The notes beneath the pieces are model-generated. The model made no database searches. It was not told the DNA's origin and worked only from the letters and a program-made list of their open reading frames with translations. A DNA stretch of 8,208 bases from Euryarchaeota archaeon UBA4 (lineage in GTDB: Archaea > Thermoplasmatota > Poseidoniia > Poseidoniales > Thalassarchaeaceae): NCBI GenBank assembly GCA_002497985.1, contig DAFQ01000001.1:1-8208 (forward strand). Reading direction: 5' to 3'. Shown piece by piece: positions 6,973 to 8,208 of this stretch (the first letter of the stretch is position 1; each line of letters opens with the position of its first letter). The translations under genes were made by a program, and so were the position numbers.

Positions 6973-8208
6973 CTACATTGGCAAATCGACGTCGTCAATG
7001 TCAACCATGGATTGCATGTCCCTTCTGAATTTCCTGTTGCCTTTGATCATCTTCATCTGCTTTCGGCTCCTATTCCAGTGGGCTATGAGCTCCTTGACTT
7101 CCTTCTCAGTTACTCCCGAACCCCTTGCTATTCTCCTGATTCTGCTCGATTTTAGAACTAGAGGCTCATCCTTCTCGTGCTGTGTCATAGAATCCATGAT
7201 GACCCTGTATTTTTCCAGATTCTTCTGAATCTGCTTCTTTTGTCCGGTACTCATGCTCCCCATTCCAAACATCCCATCCGGGAGGTGAGACATCAGCCTG
7301 TCCATGGTGCCAATCTTTCCCATCATTTCCATCTGGGTGTACATGTCCGTGAGCGTGAATCTACCTGACATCATCCTCTGAGTGAGCCTCATCGCTTCTT
7401 CTTGGTCCAAGTCCTCTGGAGTCAGATCGATTAGTCCCTTTATATCCCCCATCCCTAGAAGTCTTGAGATAAATCTGTCAGATTCGAATTTCTCTAGATC
7501 CTGTACTCTCTCGCCCTCTCCCACGAAAACTATCGGTGCACCTGTGGTGGCCACGGCACTCAAAGCACCGCCTCCACGTGCAGTGCCATCCAGCTTCGTA
7601 ACGATGGTTCCCGTGACTCCCACTAGTTCGTGGAAAGTCTCCGCAACGGGACCAGCCGCTTGACCAACCTGTGCATCAATTACTAGGAAACGCTCAGTCG
7701 CATTCGCAGTCTCGGCGATACTCACCAACTCATCTCTGAGCTCACCGTCAAGACTGTCCCTTCCAGCCGTGTCAATTATCACGACATCGGCATTACCGAC
7801 TTTCCTCAGGCCATTCTTGACTATCTTGGAGGCATCCTTCTCGTCAGGCTCCCCATACACCTCCACAGAGGTCCCCTCCAGTAGCTGGGTTAGTTGTTGG
7901 AATGCCCCTGGTCTGTGGGTATCGGCCTCGATGACCGCTACTCTAACGCCGTGCCTACGCCTCCACCAGTCCGCGACCTTGGCTGTGGTGGTGGTTTTTC
8001 CCTGCCCATATAGCCCTACCATCAGAACAGTCTGATTATGTGGCCTGATTTCCCTTGGAGGCCCAAGTAGCCTAACTAGCTCTGTGTAGATGAGATTCAT
8101 TGCGTGGGTCTCGAGCTTGGTCCCTGGTCGGGGCTCCTCCTCGATCATTCTGCGTTCTACCCTCTCAGTGAGCTCCTTCGTCTGCCTAACGTTGAAATCC
8201 GCCTCGAT
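6973..8208 (-). CDS. srp54: Signal recognition particle protein SRP54 (5' partial)
   Basis: SRP54 is the GTPase subunit of the signal recognition particle; it binds hydrophobic signal sequences and 7S RNA and delivers ribosomes to the receptor FtsY. The frame stays open to the right edge. Upstream of the Met at 8148 it reads IEADFNVRQTKELTERVERR, typical N-domain sequence, so that Met is internal and roughly 30-40 residues are missing. In visible numbering (411 residues), the GTPase motifs are GLYGQGKTT (65-73), DTHRPGA (96-102), DTAGR (146-150) and TKLD (204-207), followed by GTARGGGAL. LLGMGDIKGLIDL leads into the Met-rich M domain, with the signal-sequence groove around MRLTQRMMSGRFTLTDMY and the RNA-binding SSRIRRIARGSG (from 354). 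The acidic tail ends DDVDLPM. Two motif details differ from the usual forms: DTHRPGA in place of D-x-Y/F-R-P-A-A, and FVGEGE at G5. It leads the srp54-trmY operon; its promoter is outside the window. Confidence 0.95.
   Translation of the reverse strand: MEADFNVRQTKELTERVERRMIEEEPRPGTKLETHAMNLIYTELVRLLGPPREIRPHNQTVLMVGLYGQGKTTTTAKVADWWRRRHGVRVAVIEADTHRPGAFQQLTQLLEGTSVEVYGEPDEKDASKIVKNGLRKVGNADVVIIDTAGRDSLDGELRDELVSIAETANATERFLVIDAQVGQAAGPVAETFHELVGVTGTIVTKLDGTARGGGALSAVATTGAPIVFVGEGERVQDLEKFESDRFISRLLGMGDIKGLIDLTPEDLDQEEAMRLTQRMMSGRFTLTDMYTQMEMMGKIGTMDRLMSHLPDGMFGMGSMSTGQKKQIQKNLEKYRVIMDSMTQHEKDEPLVLKSSRIRRIARGSGVTEKEVKELIAHWNRSRKQMKMIKGNRKFRRDMQSMVDIDDVDLPM

Noticed and set aside
8146..8148. 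ATG at 8146-8148 (minus) as the SRP54 start
   Set aside because: The twenty upstream codons to the edge encode recognisable SRP54 N-domain sequence (ADFNVRQTKELTERV), so the Met is internal and the gene is cut by the window edge.

Overview
The window looks like ordinary chromosome from an archaeon, most likely a marine Thermoplasmatota lineage such as Poseidoniales (Marine Group II). The archaeal assignment rests on a hypusine-type aIF5A, an archaeal-style SRP54, a TrmY-type tRNA pseudouridine-54 methyltransferase, and a surface protein ending in a PGF-CTERM-like sorting signal. The finer placement is inferred from the combination of a calcium-binding Asp-rich repeat surface protein, a PGF tail, an OPT transporter, moderately high GC and very tight gene packing. 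No rRNA or tRNA gene, mobile element or CRISPR array is visible.

Layout: (1) 1-1500 (+) is the 3' part of a large secreted, cell-surface-anchored protein. It has the end of a beta-sandwich-like domain, then thrombospondin-type-3-like Ca-binding repeats in an exact 105-nt register, then the PGF tail. (2) 1501-1653 is a non-coding gap with a GC-rich hairpin and a tandem 8-mer. (3) 1654-2040 (+) is aIF5A. (4) 2041-2120 is a short gap with an imperfect inverted repeat and a good TATA-like box. (5) 2121-6377 (+) is a probable three-gene operon: an OPT-family transporter, a DMT/EamA-family transporter and the SurE 5'-nucleotidase. The junctions are 2 nt apart and then overlap by 29 nt. (6) 6374-8208 (-) is a converging pair, srp54 (cut by the right edge) followed 8 nt later by trmY. 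trmY overlaps the tail of surE by 4 nt.

The aIF5A, SRP54 and TrmY genes all serve protein synthesis and targeting: elongation, co-translational membrane delivery and tRNA T-loop modification. The OPT, EamA and SurE genes suggest uptake or export of small organic solutes coupled to nucleotide salvage, but the substrates cannot be read from the sequence. I do not see a convincing novel system. The most notable structure is the repeat architecture of the first protein: exact phase, a 70-residue higher-order alternation, and cysteines that occur only in pairs.
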